Shown: positions 9,746 to 18,174, counted from the first letter of the stretch. The stretch is 64,000 bases of DNA from PSRJ01 sp963825305 (GCA_963825305.1 CAWGTA010000009.1:248001-312000), one strand, 5' to 3'. Notes: generated by a model from the sequence alone, not told the origin. A program made the numbers and translations.

Positions 9746-11077
9746 ATGATGACTCGAATGCAAGCAGAACTCTCCGATGCTTTCCAGGACCTCACCATCA
9801 CGAACCCGAAGCGCGACCCGAAGAACGTGAGCGGCCGAGCAACTTGGTATCCCTACTACGCCGGTTTTTCACCTCGGTTCGCGAGATCGTTTTTTGATTC
9901 ATTGGCATTGAATCCCGGCAGCACGGTGCTGGATCCGTGGAATGGAAGCGGGACAACGATCGAGGCAGCCGCGCACGCCGGGCACGACGCGAAGGGTTTC
10001 GACGTTAACCCAGTGATGATTGTCATTGCGCGCGCTCGCATGTTGAGCGACTCCAGTCGCCAAAGCCTTGGCCCACTCAGCACCGCGATTCTCCAAACGG
10101 CGCGCGAAGTGAGAGCCATTGATGTTGACCGATGCGATCCGTTAGAAGTCTGGTTAGCGGCAAACGGTGCCACGGCTTTTCGACGTTTAGAGACCGGAAT
10201 CCAGCAACTGCTGGTCAATTCCACCGGGCACCGCTTCCTTAACTCAGGGGATACTGTCACCCAACTGTCGGATCTAGCGGCATTCTACTATGTGGCGCTG
10301 TTTCGAACCGCCCGTTCGCTGCTGCAACGCTTCTTTACGTCCAACCCTACATGGGTGAAGAAGCCAGCCGCACCGGAGAATCGCCTGAGCCCGAGCCTTG
10401 AATCCGTCCTAACCGTGTTTGGCCGGGAAGTCGAATCGATGGCCGAGGTGTTGCAACCCGAGTGGACACGAAGCGCCGGTGGCCAGTACACGCTCGCGAT
10501 TGCGTCCTCGGAACAGTTGCCGATTGAGAACCGCAGTATTGACGCAATTCTTTCGTCACCGCCGTACTGTACCCGCATTGACTACGCCGTAGCCACTTCG
10601 GTCGAACTCGCGGTGCTCGGCATTGACGCGACTCATGGCTTGACGGAACTACGGCGCGCGATGATCGGCGGCGCAGTCGTTCCTCGCGAAGCTCCGAGCG
10701 CTCAGTCCGATTGGGGCAAGACCTGTTTGACGTTTCTCGACCGAGTTGCAAACCACGGTTCCAAAGCATCTGCGACTTACTACCTGAAGAACCATTTGCA
10801 GTATTTCGACGGGGTCTTTCGTTCTCTCGGTGAAATCTCGCGAGTCTTGGTCGACAAGGGAACTTGTGCTCTTGTCGTCCAAGACTCCCATTACAAAGAC
10901 GTCCACAATGACCTGCCGCAGATCTTTGTTGAAATGGGCGACGCTCACAACCTGATGCTTGGTCGGCAAGTTGATTTCGAGAACACGCGATCCATGGCGA
11001 GGATGCATCCCCATGCTCGCAAGTATTGGCCTCACCTCCACGCAAAGGAAAGCGTGCTGCTGTTCACCCGTTCGTAG
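9746..11077 (+). CDS. DNA methyltransferase (SPPY type), first gene of putative defence operon
   Basis: This is an AdoMet-dependent amino-methyltransferase, probably N4-cytosine or N6-adenine specific. Motif I is VLDPWNGSGTT (about residues 61-71 from this start), followed by KGFDVNP, and the catalytic motif IV is LSSPPYCTR (about 269-277). Motif I precedes motif IV with roughly 200 helical residues between, which may be the target-recognition part. Several starts are possible (TTG 9722; ATG 9746, 9749, 9758); 9746 is a compromise. Base composition is visibly less GC-rich than the flanking core genes, which suggests acquisition by transfer. It is followed 17 bases later by the DUF262 gene. 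The SPPY tetrad favours m4C but does not prove it. Confidence 0.85.
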   Translation: MMTRMQAELSDAFQDLTITNPKRDPKNVSGRATWYPYYAGFSPRFARSFFDSLALNPGSTVLDPWNGSGTTIEAAAHAGHDAKGFDVNPVMIVIARARMLSDSSRQSLGPLSTAILQTAREVRAIDVDRCDPLEVWLAANGATAFRRLETGIQQLLVNSTGHRFLNSGDTVTQLSDLAAFYYVALFRTARSLLQRFFTSNPTWVKKPAAPENRLSPSLESVLTVFGREVESMAEVLQPEWTRSAGGQYTLAIASSEQLPIENRSIDAILSSPPYCTRIDYAVATSVELAVLGIDATHGLTELRRAMIGGAVVPREAPSAQSDWGKTCLTFLDRVANHGSKASATYYLKNHLQYFDGVFRSLGEISRVLVDKGTCALVVQDSHYKDVHNDLPQIFVEMGDAHNLMLGRQVDFENTRSMARMHPHARKYWPHLHAKESVLLFTRS

Positions 11078-11094
11078 AGAGGAGTAGTTCAGGC

Positions 11095-12231
11095 ATGCCC
11101 GATGTTTCCGTAGTCGAGTTAATCGCTGCGATTGAGACGCGGCTGAAGAAGGTCCACACGCAGTCCTTGGATCTATCCTTCAACGAGCTCTTGGACATGT
11201 ACGAGAACCACGAGCTTGATATAAGCCCCGACTATCAGCGTCTCTTCCAATGGACCGAAGGCGCGAGGTCCAGGTTTATCGAGTCGCTTCTTTTGGAGAT
11301 GCCCGTGCCCCCGATCTACGTCGTCGAGGAAGAGGACAATAAATACATTCTGATCGATGGACTACAGCGCATATCGTCGTACTTGCACCTGAGAGGCAAG
11401 TTAAACGCTCCACAGTTGGATCCGCCAGTTGTCGAAGGTGAGAAGCTGCGACTCACGGACTGCGATATCGTGCGCGAGTTGAACGACAAGACTTTCGATG
11501 ACCTCGGCACAGCGCTGCAGATTAAGCTAAAGAGAGCATTCATCAGAGTCGAAGTTGTGCGGAAGGGCAGCGATCCCCGATTCAAATATCACATGTTCAA
11601 ACGTCTCAATACGGGAGGCGAACCTCTGACCGCCCAACAGCTGCGTAATTGCTCCATACGTTTATTGAGCCCGACTTTCATCGACTTCATTAAGAAACTT
11701 CGGGAGCGCAACGATTTTCAAGCATGCACGACCACTCTGACTAACGAACGAACTCTCGCTGCATTCGACGAAGAATTGATCTTGCGCTTCTTCGCGTTTC
11801 GCAACAACCTGGATGGGTTTAAGCACGATATCGCAGATTTCCTGACCAAATATATGGAAGGGGTTTCCGATCCGTCGGAGGCGACACCGTTCAATTATGA
11901 TGAACAAGAGGCCGCTTTCAATAAGACGTTTTCCATTCTTGCTGTGACGCTTGGCGAGGATGCATTTACTTACGCAAACAAGCAAACGAAGAAATTGACC
12001 AAGGGATTCGGCGTACTGCAGTTTGAGGCGTTCACAATTGGTCTTCAACCACATTTGGCTCGACTTGATCCGACTGACCAAGAAATCATGGGACGCCTGA
12101 ACACTCGGCTACGGGCTCTAAAAGTAGATGCGCAGTTTATCGAGGCTACCACCGGCGGAGGCAAGAACTCTCCTGGTCTTCTCAAGGCGCGTATCAACTG
12201 GGTCGATCGAGTCGTCGCCGAAGTCGTATGA
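11095..12231 (+). CDS. DUF262 (ParB/Srx-fold) protein of putative defence operon
   Basis: This is a 378-residue DUF262 protein. The N-terminal domain has the family's hallmarks: PDYQRLFQW near residue 46, DGLQRISS at 88-95 (the DGQQR-type nucleotide/phosphate-binding motif) and FKRLNTGGEPLT further on. In GmrSD-type type IV restriction enzymes this domain binds nucleotide and is joined to a DUF1524 HNH nuclease. Here the C-terminal half is helical and no HNH-type histidines were found, so the nuclease activity probably sits in the HEPN partner. The ATG at 11095 is chosen because AGAGGAG precedes it; the frame is open upstream to 11026, overlapping the methyltransferase. It overlaps the next gene by 4 bases (ATGA). 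Confidence 0.85.
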   Translation: MPDVSVVELIAAIETRLKKVHTQSLDLSFNELLDMYENHELDISPDYQRLFQWTEGARSRFIESLLLEMPVPPIYVVEEEDNKYILIDGLQRISSYLHLRGKLNAPQLDPPVVEGEKLRLTDCDIVRELNDKTFDDLGTALQIKLKRAFIRVEVVRKGSDPRFKYHMFKRLNTGGEPLTAQQLRNCSIRLLSPTFIDFIKKLRERNDFQACTTTLTNERTLAAFDEELILRFFAFRNNLDGFKHDIADFLTKYMEGVSDPSEATPFNYDEQEAAFNKTFSILAVTLGEDAFTYANKQTKKLTKGFGVLQFEAFTIGLQPHLARLDPTDQEIMGRLNTRLRALKVDAQFIEATTGGGKNSPGLLKARINWVDRVVAEVV

Positions 12232-12914
12232 ATCTCCCTGATCTCAGCGCACAACTGGAGTCGGAGTTGGCTTGGCGTCAAGACGAGATCCGTTTTTTTC
12301 AGAACCGTGGGACGGTTCTACTTCAGCCGGAAGAGCAGGATCAATACCGCCGTGCTGTGGTTCTCGTCCTTTACGCACACTTCGAAGGGTTCTGCAAATT
12401 CGCGTTCGATCTCTATCGCACCGCGATCAATGGAGAACAAGTTGCCTGTAGTGAGGTATCTCCTGCAATCGCGGCTGCGGGTTGGGCAAAGCTTTTCAAG
12501 GAACTCAGGGATCCGAACACTAAGTGTGCTGAGTTCAAACACACCCTTCCTGATGACGCCAAACTTCATCGGTTTGCCCGGGATCGTGAATTCATGGAGC
12601 GATCAGTCGAGTTTAACCGTCTGCCGGTAACGATCCCGGACGATTTCGTCGATACTGAGTCCAACCTGAAGCCTGTTGTGCTGCGAAAAATCCTCTACCG
12701 GTTGGGCCTTCCGCATGATCAATTCTCTCAGCACGAGGGAAAGATCGATCGATTGCTCAGAGTTAGGAACAAGATTGGGCATGGTGAGTCGCGATCGGGT
12801 GTCACGTCAACGGATTACGAGGAGTTGCGAGCGATCGTGTTTCAGATCATGGAAGACGTAAAAAGGCAAGTCGTGGAATCCTTGGGGCAAGGCCACTTTC
12901 GGAGGCCCGTGTAA
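12228..12914 (+). CDS. HEPN-domain protein (MAE_28990-like), putative RNase effector
   Basis: This is a 228-residue HEPN protein. The HEPN active-site signature RxxxxH is present as Arg180 and His185 in RVRNKIGHGE, and the N-terminal helix carries LYAHFEGFCKF, typical of the MAE_28990/MAE_18760 HEPN families. These families are predicted metal-independent RNases used in defence and toxin systems and are known to neighbour DUF262 genes. The start codon overlaps the DUF262 stop (ATGA), so the two are translationally coupled. Expected role, by inference: an RNA-cleaving effector controlled by the DUF262 sensor, with the methyltransferase marking self DNA. Confidence 0.82.
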   Translation: MNLPDLSAQLESELAWRQDEIRFFQNRGTVLLQPEEQDQYRRAVVLVLYAHFEGFCKFAFDLYRTAINGEQVACSEVSPAIAAAGWAKLFKELRDPNTKCAEFKHTLPDDAKLHRFARDREFMERSVEFNRLPVTIPDDFVDTESNLKPVVLRKILYRLGLPHDQFSQHEGKIDRLLRVRNKIGHGESRSGVTSTDYEELRAIVFQIMEDVKRQVVESLGQGHFRRPV

Positions 12915-13098
12915 CCGCAACAGCCTCCTTGCACCCGGGGGTTCGAGAAAGCGGACCGGATTACGCCCGGCAAGTCGGCCGGGTCCGGCAACCGCACTGG
13001 AGACCACCACTCGAACGTAAAACGCCGATCCCACCGAGTAAACTGCCCAGTTGGCCACGAATCGTCCGAGCTGAACGATTCCAGCGGCTCCGGCCTCG

Positions 13099-13365
13099 TC
13101 AGGAGCCCACGAGCCGGTCGTACTCAGCGTGCGTGCCGATCTAAACCCATGTGATCGTGTCCGACGTTAGTCTGCCCAACGCGCGATAATGATCTCCTAC
13201 CCGAACACTGAAGCGATCAGGGCTGCCCTGCAATCGGCGGAAATGGAGCGAAGGATGATGAGGATCGCTCTGCCAGAGACGGTAATTCTTGACCGCTAGC
13301 TTTTGAACGTCACGGGGCAATAAGTAGAACAGGTCCCAGAAACGGCGGGTCGCAAGGGAGTTCAC
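13099..13365 (-). pseudogene. RelE/ParE-type toxin truncated by an in-frame stop
   Basis: The frame encodes a small RelE/ParE/HigB-fold toxin (FWDLFYLLPRDVQKLAVKN, then HFRRLQG, FSVRVGDHYRALG). Translation from the GTG at 13365, which overlaps the antitoxin stop (GTGA), ends at a TAG at 13141-13143 after DTITWV. The same frame then continues IGTHAEYDRLVGS to a TGA at 13099-13101. Such toxins typically end in a WIGTHxEYDRL-type segment, so TAG is most simply read as TGG (Trp) changed by one base. The protein is therefore missing its last 14 residues and may be inactive, which would allow survival without a strict antitoxin requirement. Confidence 0.72.
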
Positions 13366-13574
13366 TGCCGAGGCGGCCACTCGCGAAGAAGCTCATGCGC
13401 AGATTCATCCTCAGCCTCTTTAAACAGGAAATCCAGCTTGCCTGCGGAGGAATCGCGATCCATTTGCTCATCCCACCGCGCCTGCTCACGCGCCCGAAAC
13501 CACTGGACGAGACGCCCGTATTCTTCAGGCTCCAAGCCACTAATAGCAGCCTCGATCTCCTCAACCCGGTCCAT
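13362..13574 (-). CDS. Small antitoxin-like protein upstream of the RelE/ParE-type toxin
   Basis: This is a 70-residue acidic helical protein (MDRVEEIEAAISGLEPEEY, then LVQWFRAREQARWDEQ). Its stop TGA overlaps the GTG start of the toxin in the form GTGA, the usual antitoxin-first arrangement of type II pairs. The C-terminal part (FKEAEDESAHELLREW) would be the toxin-binding region. No DNA-binding fold is obvious, so autoregulation may need the toxin as co-repressor. The family is not recognised by name; the assignment rests on size, order and overlap. Confidence 0.65.
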   Translation of the reverse strand: MDRVEEIEAAISGLEPEEYGRLVQWFRAREQARWDEQMDRDSSAGKLDFLFKEAEDESAHELLREWPPRQ

Positions 13575-13712
13575 ACTCGGAGTTTAGCGCACTCGGCCAC
13601 CTTAACGCCCTACCGTGAAATTGGCGGGGACGCAAGGCGATTCTGCGAACGCGAAATAGGGGCTGGTTCCGGCAAGTGCCTTCCGCCGTGCTGTGCCGAA
13701 CGGTCAGTTCAT

Positions 13713-13965
13713 TCGACTCGACTCAATCGCGAAATACCGGGCCCTTTGGGGCTATCGAGGAGGCGGGGGCATCCGGCCAAAGACAGGCAAGTTGTTCGGA
13801 AGGGTCGGGTGACCGAAGGCTTGCCTGGTTTCACTGGGAGCGTGAGGGCCGCATGATTGTTAAGGATCGTGCCGTGTAGCCACCTTCTGCGGTCCGGTGG
13901 GAAGCATGGCCTTCCGACCGGAACTAGTGTTCGGGGCGCAGAATCCGGATCCGCGGGATGGCGAC
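13713..13965 (+). repeat. Dispersed repeat, copy 2 (longest, with left extension)
   Basis: This copy shares the 13761-13965 block with copy 1 and extends left to 13713 with TCGACTCGACTCAATCGCG and CCGGGCCCTTTGGGGCTATC. The extension recurs alone as copy 4 at 22113. Its right end, GGGATGGCGACAAGCCGTC, is repeated with one mismatch at 14422-14440 behind the hicBA remnant. It separates the defence module from the hicBA/peptidase module. Confidence 0.85.
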
Positions 13966-13999
13966 AAGCCGTCAACTTGAACCGGTGTAGACTCGGACC

Positions 14000-14222
14000 A
14001 TGAAGCCAACGCACCGTTTGACAGCGATTCTCGAACGCGAGGACGACGGTTTTGTGATTGGCCTGAACTGATGTTGCGAGCCAGGGCACATCGATTGAAG
14101 AAGCGAGAGTCAACCTGATCGAGGCGCTAACCCTCTTTTTCGAAACAGCCGCCCCTTCCGAAGTTGCCCGCCGCCTTCACGACGAGGTTTTTGTCACTCA
14201 GGTTGAGGTGCCGGTTGGGTAG
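14000..14222 (+). pseudogene. hicB: hicB antitoxin remnant, frameshifted
   Basis: HicB antitoxins start with a partial RNase H-like fold. The first frame gives MKPTHRLTAILEREDDGFVI and stops soon after at a TGA. Inserting one base in CTGAACTGATGTTG would join it to ASQGTSIEEARVNLIEAL, TLFFETA and VFVTQVEVPVG, a typical HicB. A one-base deletion therefore splits the gene. The stop at 14220-14222 overlaps the TTG start of hicA, the usual tight arrangement. Family identification from the reconstructed sequence is strong. Confidence 0.75.
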
Positions 14223-14383
14223 ACTCCGAGTTCTGTCGGGCTCGGAAGTTTGTCGGATTCTCGAAGAAAACGGATTCGTCGCAGTCCGGCAGAGAGGCAG
14301 CCACCGAATCATGCAAAAAACCCATGGAAGGAACGACCATAACCGTTCCTGCGGCGGTCGGAACTTCCGAAGTCATTATTTGA
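14215..14383 (+). pseudogene. hicA: hicA toxin remnant, frameshifted
   Basis: HicA is a small double-stranded-RNA-binding-fold mRNA interferase. From a TTG at 14215 the frame reads GRLRVLSGSEVCRILEENGF, then RQRGSHRIMQKTHGR, which contains the conserved GSHR with the catalytic histidine. After HGR the reading must shift by one base to continue TTITVPAAVGTSEVII, ending at 14381-14383. The C-terminal region is also shorter than usual, so the toxin is very probably dead. With hicB also broken, the pair is a relic. Confidence 0.75.
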
Positions 14384-14407
14384 AGCCGACAACTAAGCTG
14401 CCGCCCC

Positions 14408-14440
14408 ACCGGAACAAGTTTGGGATGGCGACAAACCGTC
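14408..14440 (+). repeat. Fragment of the dispersed repeat behind hicBA
   Basis: ACCGGAACAAGTTT is joined directly to GGGATGGCGACAAACCGTC. In copy 2 the matching parts are separated by about 23 bases, so this is an internally deleted right end of the repeat. Together with copy 2 it brackets the hicBA relic as a near-perfect 19-base direct repeat. Confidence 0.6.
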
Positions 14441-14632
14441 CATTTACTCGCCCTACTTTCCGATAGCGCCGTTTTTCGACCACTATTGCTGGTCGCTCAA
14501 CGTTCGGATTGCCGACAAATTCGGGAGCTATCGCTAAGCAGCCAACGTGCTATGGTCAAGGCGTAATTCGCTGATGATCCCGTTGGGCAAGATGCCAAAC
14601 TGCCATTTTCGATGTGGGAGTATGATCAAACA

Positions 14633-15256
14633 GTGAAATATCTGGCGCTAGCGTTGCTCTCCGTTCTGATCTCCGCCAAACTTTCGCACTCCGAAACAAC
14701 GACCGGCGTCGTGTACTCGAAAGAAGCGGGGGAGGGGGCCCACCCGAGCGGGTCAATTGATCTCGCAGTCGGCTCAACTATCCACCCGATGATTTGGGCC
14801 CCGGATCTCGAAGATCGTCGCATGCCGCCTGGCTGTGAGGATATTGGAGCAATATGGACCGTCGAGACGGAGGGGCTTCCTTCGCTTCCGGATGTCACCC
14901 GAGTCACGTGCAATGGTGTGGAGAAGGACGCTCACGATGCGTGGCTGTTGGTTCGCACGTTCTTGGAAGGTCTTCCGAATTCGGGGGCTACTTCACCGAC
15001 TCTGTCGTCTCGTTACCGCTCATCGCCCGACTATCAGCGCTTTGCGGAACAATCGAAAGACTTCGAGCGGAGCATACTTGGCATCCTCATTCAGATTGTT
15101 AGCCTGGATCGTGCTGGTCGAGCCCGTCTACAGAGTAGACGCGGTATTGAAACCCGAGGGAGCCCGCACAAATCCGTATTCTTCACTTTCGAGCTTGTCC
15201 GCAACAAGCGTACCGCCAAGTGGGAAATAGACGGCATCGAGGTCGAGGTAAGGTAG
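14633..15256 (+). CDS. Secreted hypothetical protein
   Basis: This is a protein of about 207 residues with an N-terminal signal peptide (KYLALALLSVLISAKLSHS). The GTG at 14633 is preferred over the ATG at 14612 because it puts the signal peptide at the very start. The mature part has two cysteines and a final segment (FFTFELVRNKRTAKWEIDGIEV) that resembles the end of small periplasmic beta-strand proteins. No family is recognised. It lies between the hicBA relic and the papain-like gene in the repeat-bounded module. Confidence 0.6.
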   Translation: MKYLALALLSVLISAKLSHSETTTGVVYSKEAGEGAHPSGSIDLAVGSTIHPMIWAPDLEDRRMPPGCEDIGAIWTVETEGLPSLPDVTRVTCNGVEKDAHDAWLLVRTFLEGLPNSGATSPTLSSRYRSSPDYQRFAEQSKDFERSILGILIQIVSLDRAGRARLQSRRGIETRGSPHKSVFFTFELVRNKRTAKWEIDGIEVEVR

Positions 15257-15546
15257 GGTATATCATTCAAAGTGCCTTGGGTCGAGGTACCGCGTTTTCG
15301 CAATACGCTGGCTGTTAACTCCTCGATGACGCGTTAACCGGAAGTTGGAATGACTTGGCCGCTCGAACAAAAACCTGTCCTTCGTGATTTGCCGTCCTCG
15401 TTGTTTCCGTTAAGAGGTCCAAAAGTGGCGTTTCTGGAAAGAATGACGGCGCCCCCGGGCGGCGGCACGAAGCGCCTTGGCGGGATCACGGGTGTTCAGG
15501 CAATGAATTTGGGCACGATACTTCGAAGCGCATGTAAACTAACACC

Positions 15547-16347
15547 ATGCCCAAATCCCCAGAGACTCAAGCGAAACGCGGCGACGCGTATCTCTTCGCG
15601 GCTAATAGTCTGCAAGGGCCTGTCGCCTTCCCGAATATCGACCGAGAGCAATTCCGTCTGGAGCTGATGGAACGTATCAAACATCCGAACCTGATCAACC
15701 AGGGCAGAACGCAATTCTGCGGCCCCGCCGCTGTGCTGTATGCGCTGGCGAAAGATGATCCAATGGCATACGCCACCCTGGCCATCAACCTCTTCGAGAC
15801 CGGAAAGGCGACGGTTCGCGGCTGGACCCTGGACGCCGGAGCGCTCAAGACTGAGGCGGTTCCGATCGACATGGAGATTGGCTACTGCGATTGGGTCACC
15901 ATGGCCTCGATTCGGACCAACATAGGGTTTGGCAAGGCGCTCACCGCCGTGACGACCCTGGCCAACGGCACGCTTCCCTTCGAAATCGCCGAGTCTTTTA
16001 AGAACCTCGGATTCAAGAATGTCGTCAACCAAACCTATTCCACAGCCGCGTGGAAGGCAGACGAAAAGAACCTGGCCACGGCCAGCGACCTGTGGAAGAA
16101 ACAGTATCGCGTGGTCCTCTGCGTGAACGACAACTTGTTTAACAAGCCGGACGAGTGGGCTTTCAAGCCGAACCATTTTTGCACTCTGAAGTCCGAAGTG
16201 AAGATCGGCGCCAACATCAAATGCCGGGTCTGGCAGTGGGGGTTGAGCAAAAAGGAGCCTGAGCACGCCTCAGGTCAGTTCCTGGATCTGAAGAAGGACG
16301 CATTCATCAAACAGTACTTTGGATTTGTCGCCGCCGGAGATCTGTAG
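15547..16347 (+). CDS. Papain-like cysteine peptidase-fold protein, possible secreted effector
   Basis: This is a 266-residue protein. QFCGPAAVLYAL near residues 57-68 is the nucleophile motif of papain-like C39/C70-type peptidases (Cys58), and NHFCTLKS near 209-216 supplies a plausible catalytic His210. No signal peptide is present. Proteins of this shape with a CGPAA motif near the N-terminus often act as effectors delivered by contractile secretion systems or as modifying enzymes. It is convergent with an M91-type peptidase inside the same repeat-bounded module. The peptidase fold is fairly well supported, the effector role is inference, and no immunity gene is obvious. Confidence 0.6.
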   Translation: MPKSPETQAKRGDAYLFAANSLQGPVAFPNIDREQFRLELMERIKHPNLINQGRTQFCGPAAVLYALAKDDPMAYATLAINLFETGKATVRGWTLDAGALKTEAVPIDMEIGYCDWVTMASIRTNIGFGKALTAVTTLANGTLPFEIAESFKNLGFKNVVNQTYSTAAWKADEKNLATASDLWKKQYRVVLCVNDNLFNKPDEWAFKPNHFCTLKSEVKIGANIKCRVWQWGLSKKEPEHASGQFLDLKKDAFIKQYFGFVAAGDL

Positions 16348-16703
16348 CCCACGCGAAGCCACAGCACTCGGTCCGCCCAAACACTGAATGAGCACGCGGA
16401 GTGGCTGCTGGCGCCCGATCAGTATTGCCGTTCTCGGCGTACGTTGGGCTGCTCTTCGGCTGCGTGCGTGGGTTCTTGGAGAGCCGATTAAAGCGTCGAA
16501 ATACGCGCCTTCGATAGCGTTCTGGCCAAAAAGTGGCGATATCGTCCACAACCGCCTCCCGGAACCCTTCAAGGTGGGTTTTGTCCGGTATTGCGGTTTT
16601 TCGTCCGCTCCTGCCGCATCAGGTTCGCTGCCACGCGGCGTAGTCTGCATCGCCGGGATTTCGCTCTTCCAGGGCTCGTGAACTACAGGGTTCGCTATAT
16701 CGA
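16348..16703. other. Gap between two convergent peptidase genes
   Basis: A frame continues over this stretch on the minus strand (WPERYRRRVFRRFNRLSKN), but it has no ribosome binding site and no recognised family. It could be a decayed gene. No rho-independent terminator is visible between the convergent genes. Confidence 0.4.
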
Positions 16704-17783
16704 CTATTTCGTTGCGCGCTGGGCGAGAATCATCTTCTTGGTTTCTTCTTCCACTTTGTAGGTATCGTAATCGGTTCGCATACGAAGCTGCTCTCCCTCC
16801 CACTGGCTGCGAAACATGTTTTCCGAGATCTCTTCGTTGTGGTAGGGCGGGAACCCAGTGGTCATCACCTCGTCATCGTCCACGCCCGCCCGGGTGGCGT
16901 CCTCGAACAGACGCATGCCGGTAACGTTGCGCCAGGCATGGCAGAGTTCGTGGGCGAGCCCGATGGCCGGCGGACGCTTTGTATCCTCCCGGTCCAGGTC
17001 GCAGGAGTATTCGGCGTCAGGGGCGAACTTCACCGTACACGAACACCCGTCTCCCGGGGTTAACCATGGCTTGAGGAGGCGCACCAGATCGTCCGAGATC
17101 GTGTGTGATTTCTCGGTCTTCGCGCCTTTGTACTCCTCGGGCAGCAGTCGTGGAACATCCATGTCGATATATTTTTTCGCGCCGGACAGGAGGTCGTCCA
17201 AGAGTGCGCGGGCCCGTTGGGTCCGCTCGTCGAGCGAAGCCACCGTATCGCCCTTCTTGAGCTGTTTCTTCGAGCGCGTGTCAAAGGCGGCTTTCTCAGT
17301 CTGCGACAGGAAGCGATGCTCGACATCGAAAGGCAAAGCAGAAGTCGGCTTGACGTTTTTGTCCGTGTGGATGGTCACCGGAGAGAGTCCCCGCGCCAGT
17401 TGGGAGGCCAGGTGATCGAGAGCCCAATTAGGCGCGCCTTCCTTGACCATTGCCATGCCGGCCTTGGCGAGCGCGTTCCCAAGTTCGTCCTTGATCGTCT
17501 TGCCGCCATTTTGGTAGAACGCTTGGCGGAGCGTCACGAACCGCTGGTACTCGAGCTTCCCGCCAGTCTTGCATGTATTCTTGCCAGTGCTAGAGGGCAC
17601 GATCTCGACGTTGTGTTGATGTTTCAGGTGGATCAAGTCGAGCATTTTGCGTCCCGCTGCCAGATCCCAGATGCGGTCAAGACAGTCCCACGTCTTGTTA
17701 AACCATTTCTGGTCCGAATCGTCCAACAGAATGTTTCTGAAGGTCATGGTCATTCTAAGACCCGTTATCATGAATGGCTTCAT
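16704..17783 (-). CDS. M91-type zinc metallopeptidase (NleD-like), possible effector
   Basis: This is a 359-residue protein. IGLAHELCHAWRN at about 274-286 is an HExxH zinc motif (His278, Glu279, His282), followed by GFPPY and EEISENMFRSQWEGEQLR, the pattern of the M91 / NleD family. NleD is a type III effector that cleaves host MAP kinases; bacterial homologues also occur as toxin domains. The N-terminal 250 residues are lysine-rich and helical and may be a delivery or linker region. No signal peptide is seen. Alternative starts exist at 17771 and 17753. It lies beside repeat copy 3 and converges on the papain-like gene. Confidence 0.75.
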   Translation of the reverse strand: MKPFMITGLRMTMTFRNILLDDSDQKWFNKTWDCLDRIWDLAAGRKMLDLIHLKHQHNVEIVPSSTGKNTCKTGGKLEYQRFVTLRQAFYQNGGKTIKDELGNALAKAGMAMVKEGAPNWALDHLASQLARGLSPVTIHTDKNVKPTSALPFDVEHRFLSQTEKAAFDTRSKKQLKKGDTVASLDERTQRARALLDDLLSGAKKYIDMDVPRLLPEEYKGAKTEKSHTISDDLVRLLKPWLTPGDGCSCTVKFAPDAEYSCDLDREDTKRPPAIGLAHELCHAWRNVTGMRLFEDATRAGVDDDEVMTTGFPPYHNEEISENMFRSQWEGEQLRMRTDYDTYKVEEETKKMILAQRATK

Positions 17784-17910
17784 CGAATATCCCCCGCATC
17801 ACCGTGGCTCTGGCAGCGCATACGGATCCACCAATTCTACTCCGGCGCAGCACCAGCGTAGCGGAGCGGCGTGGATGCGCCTTCGGCGTCGACACATTGA
17901 TATCCGCACC

Positions 17911-18070
17911 GGGTGATCGAAGGCTTGCCTGGTTTCACTGGGAGCGTGAATGCCTCACGATTGCCAAGGACCGTGCCGGGTAGCCACCTTCCGCGGTCCG
18001 GTGGGAAGCATGGCTTTTCGACCGGAACTAGTTATTCGGGGCTCAGAATCCAGATCCGCGGGATGGCGAC
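17911..18070 (+). repeat. Dispersed repeat, copy 3 (lacks left part)
   Basis: This copy begins GGGTGATCGAAGGCTTGCC and runs to GATCCGCGGGATGGCGAC, nearly identical to copies 1 and 2 over that span but lacking their left 50 bases. It sits between the M91 peptidase and the next secreted-protein gene. Confidence 0.85.
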
Positions 18071-18174
18071 TGCTGTCGGCAGCTTAGGCATTCACCTCGA
18101 CGGTGGTGGTCAGCGAAAACGGAAGCCGAAAAGATCAGCCCAACAGATAAACACGAATGACGACCGCTTGGAGG

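Noticed and set aside
9204..18070. The dispersed repeats as a CRISPR array or integron attC sites
   Set aside because: The spacing is kilobases with genes between and there are no short unique spacers. Copies lack the paired inverted core sites expected of attC, and no integrase gene is present.
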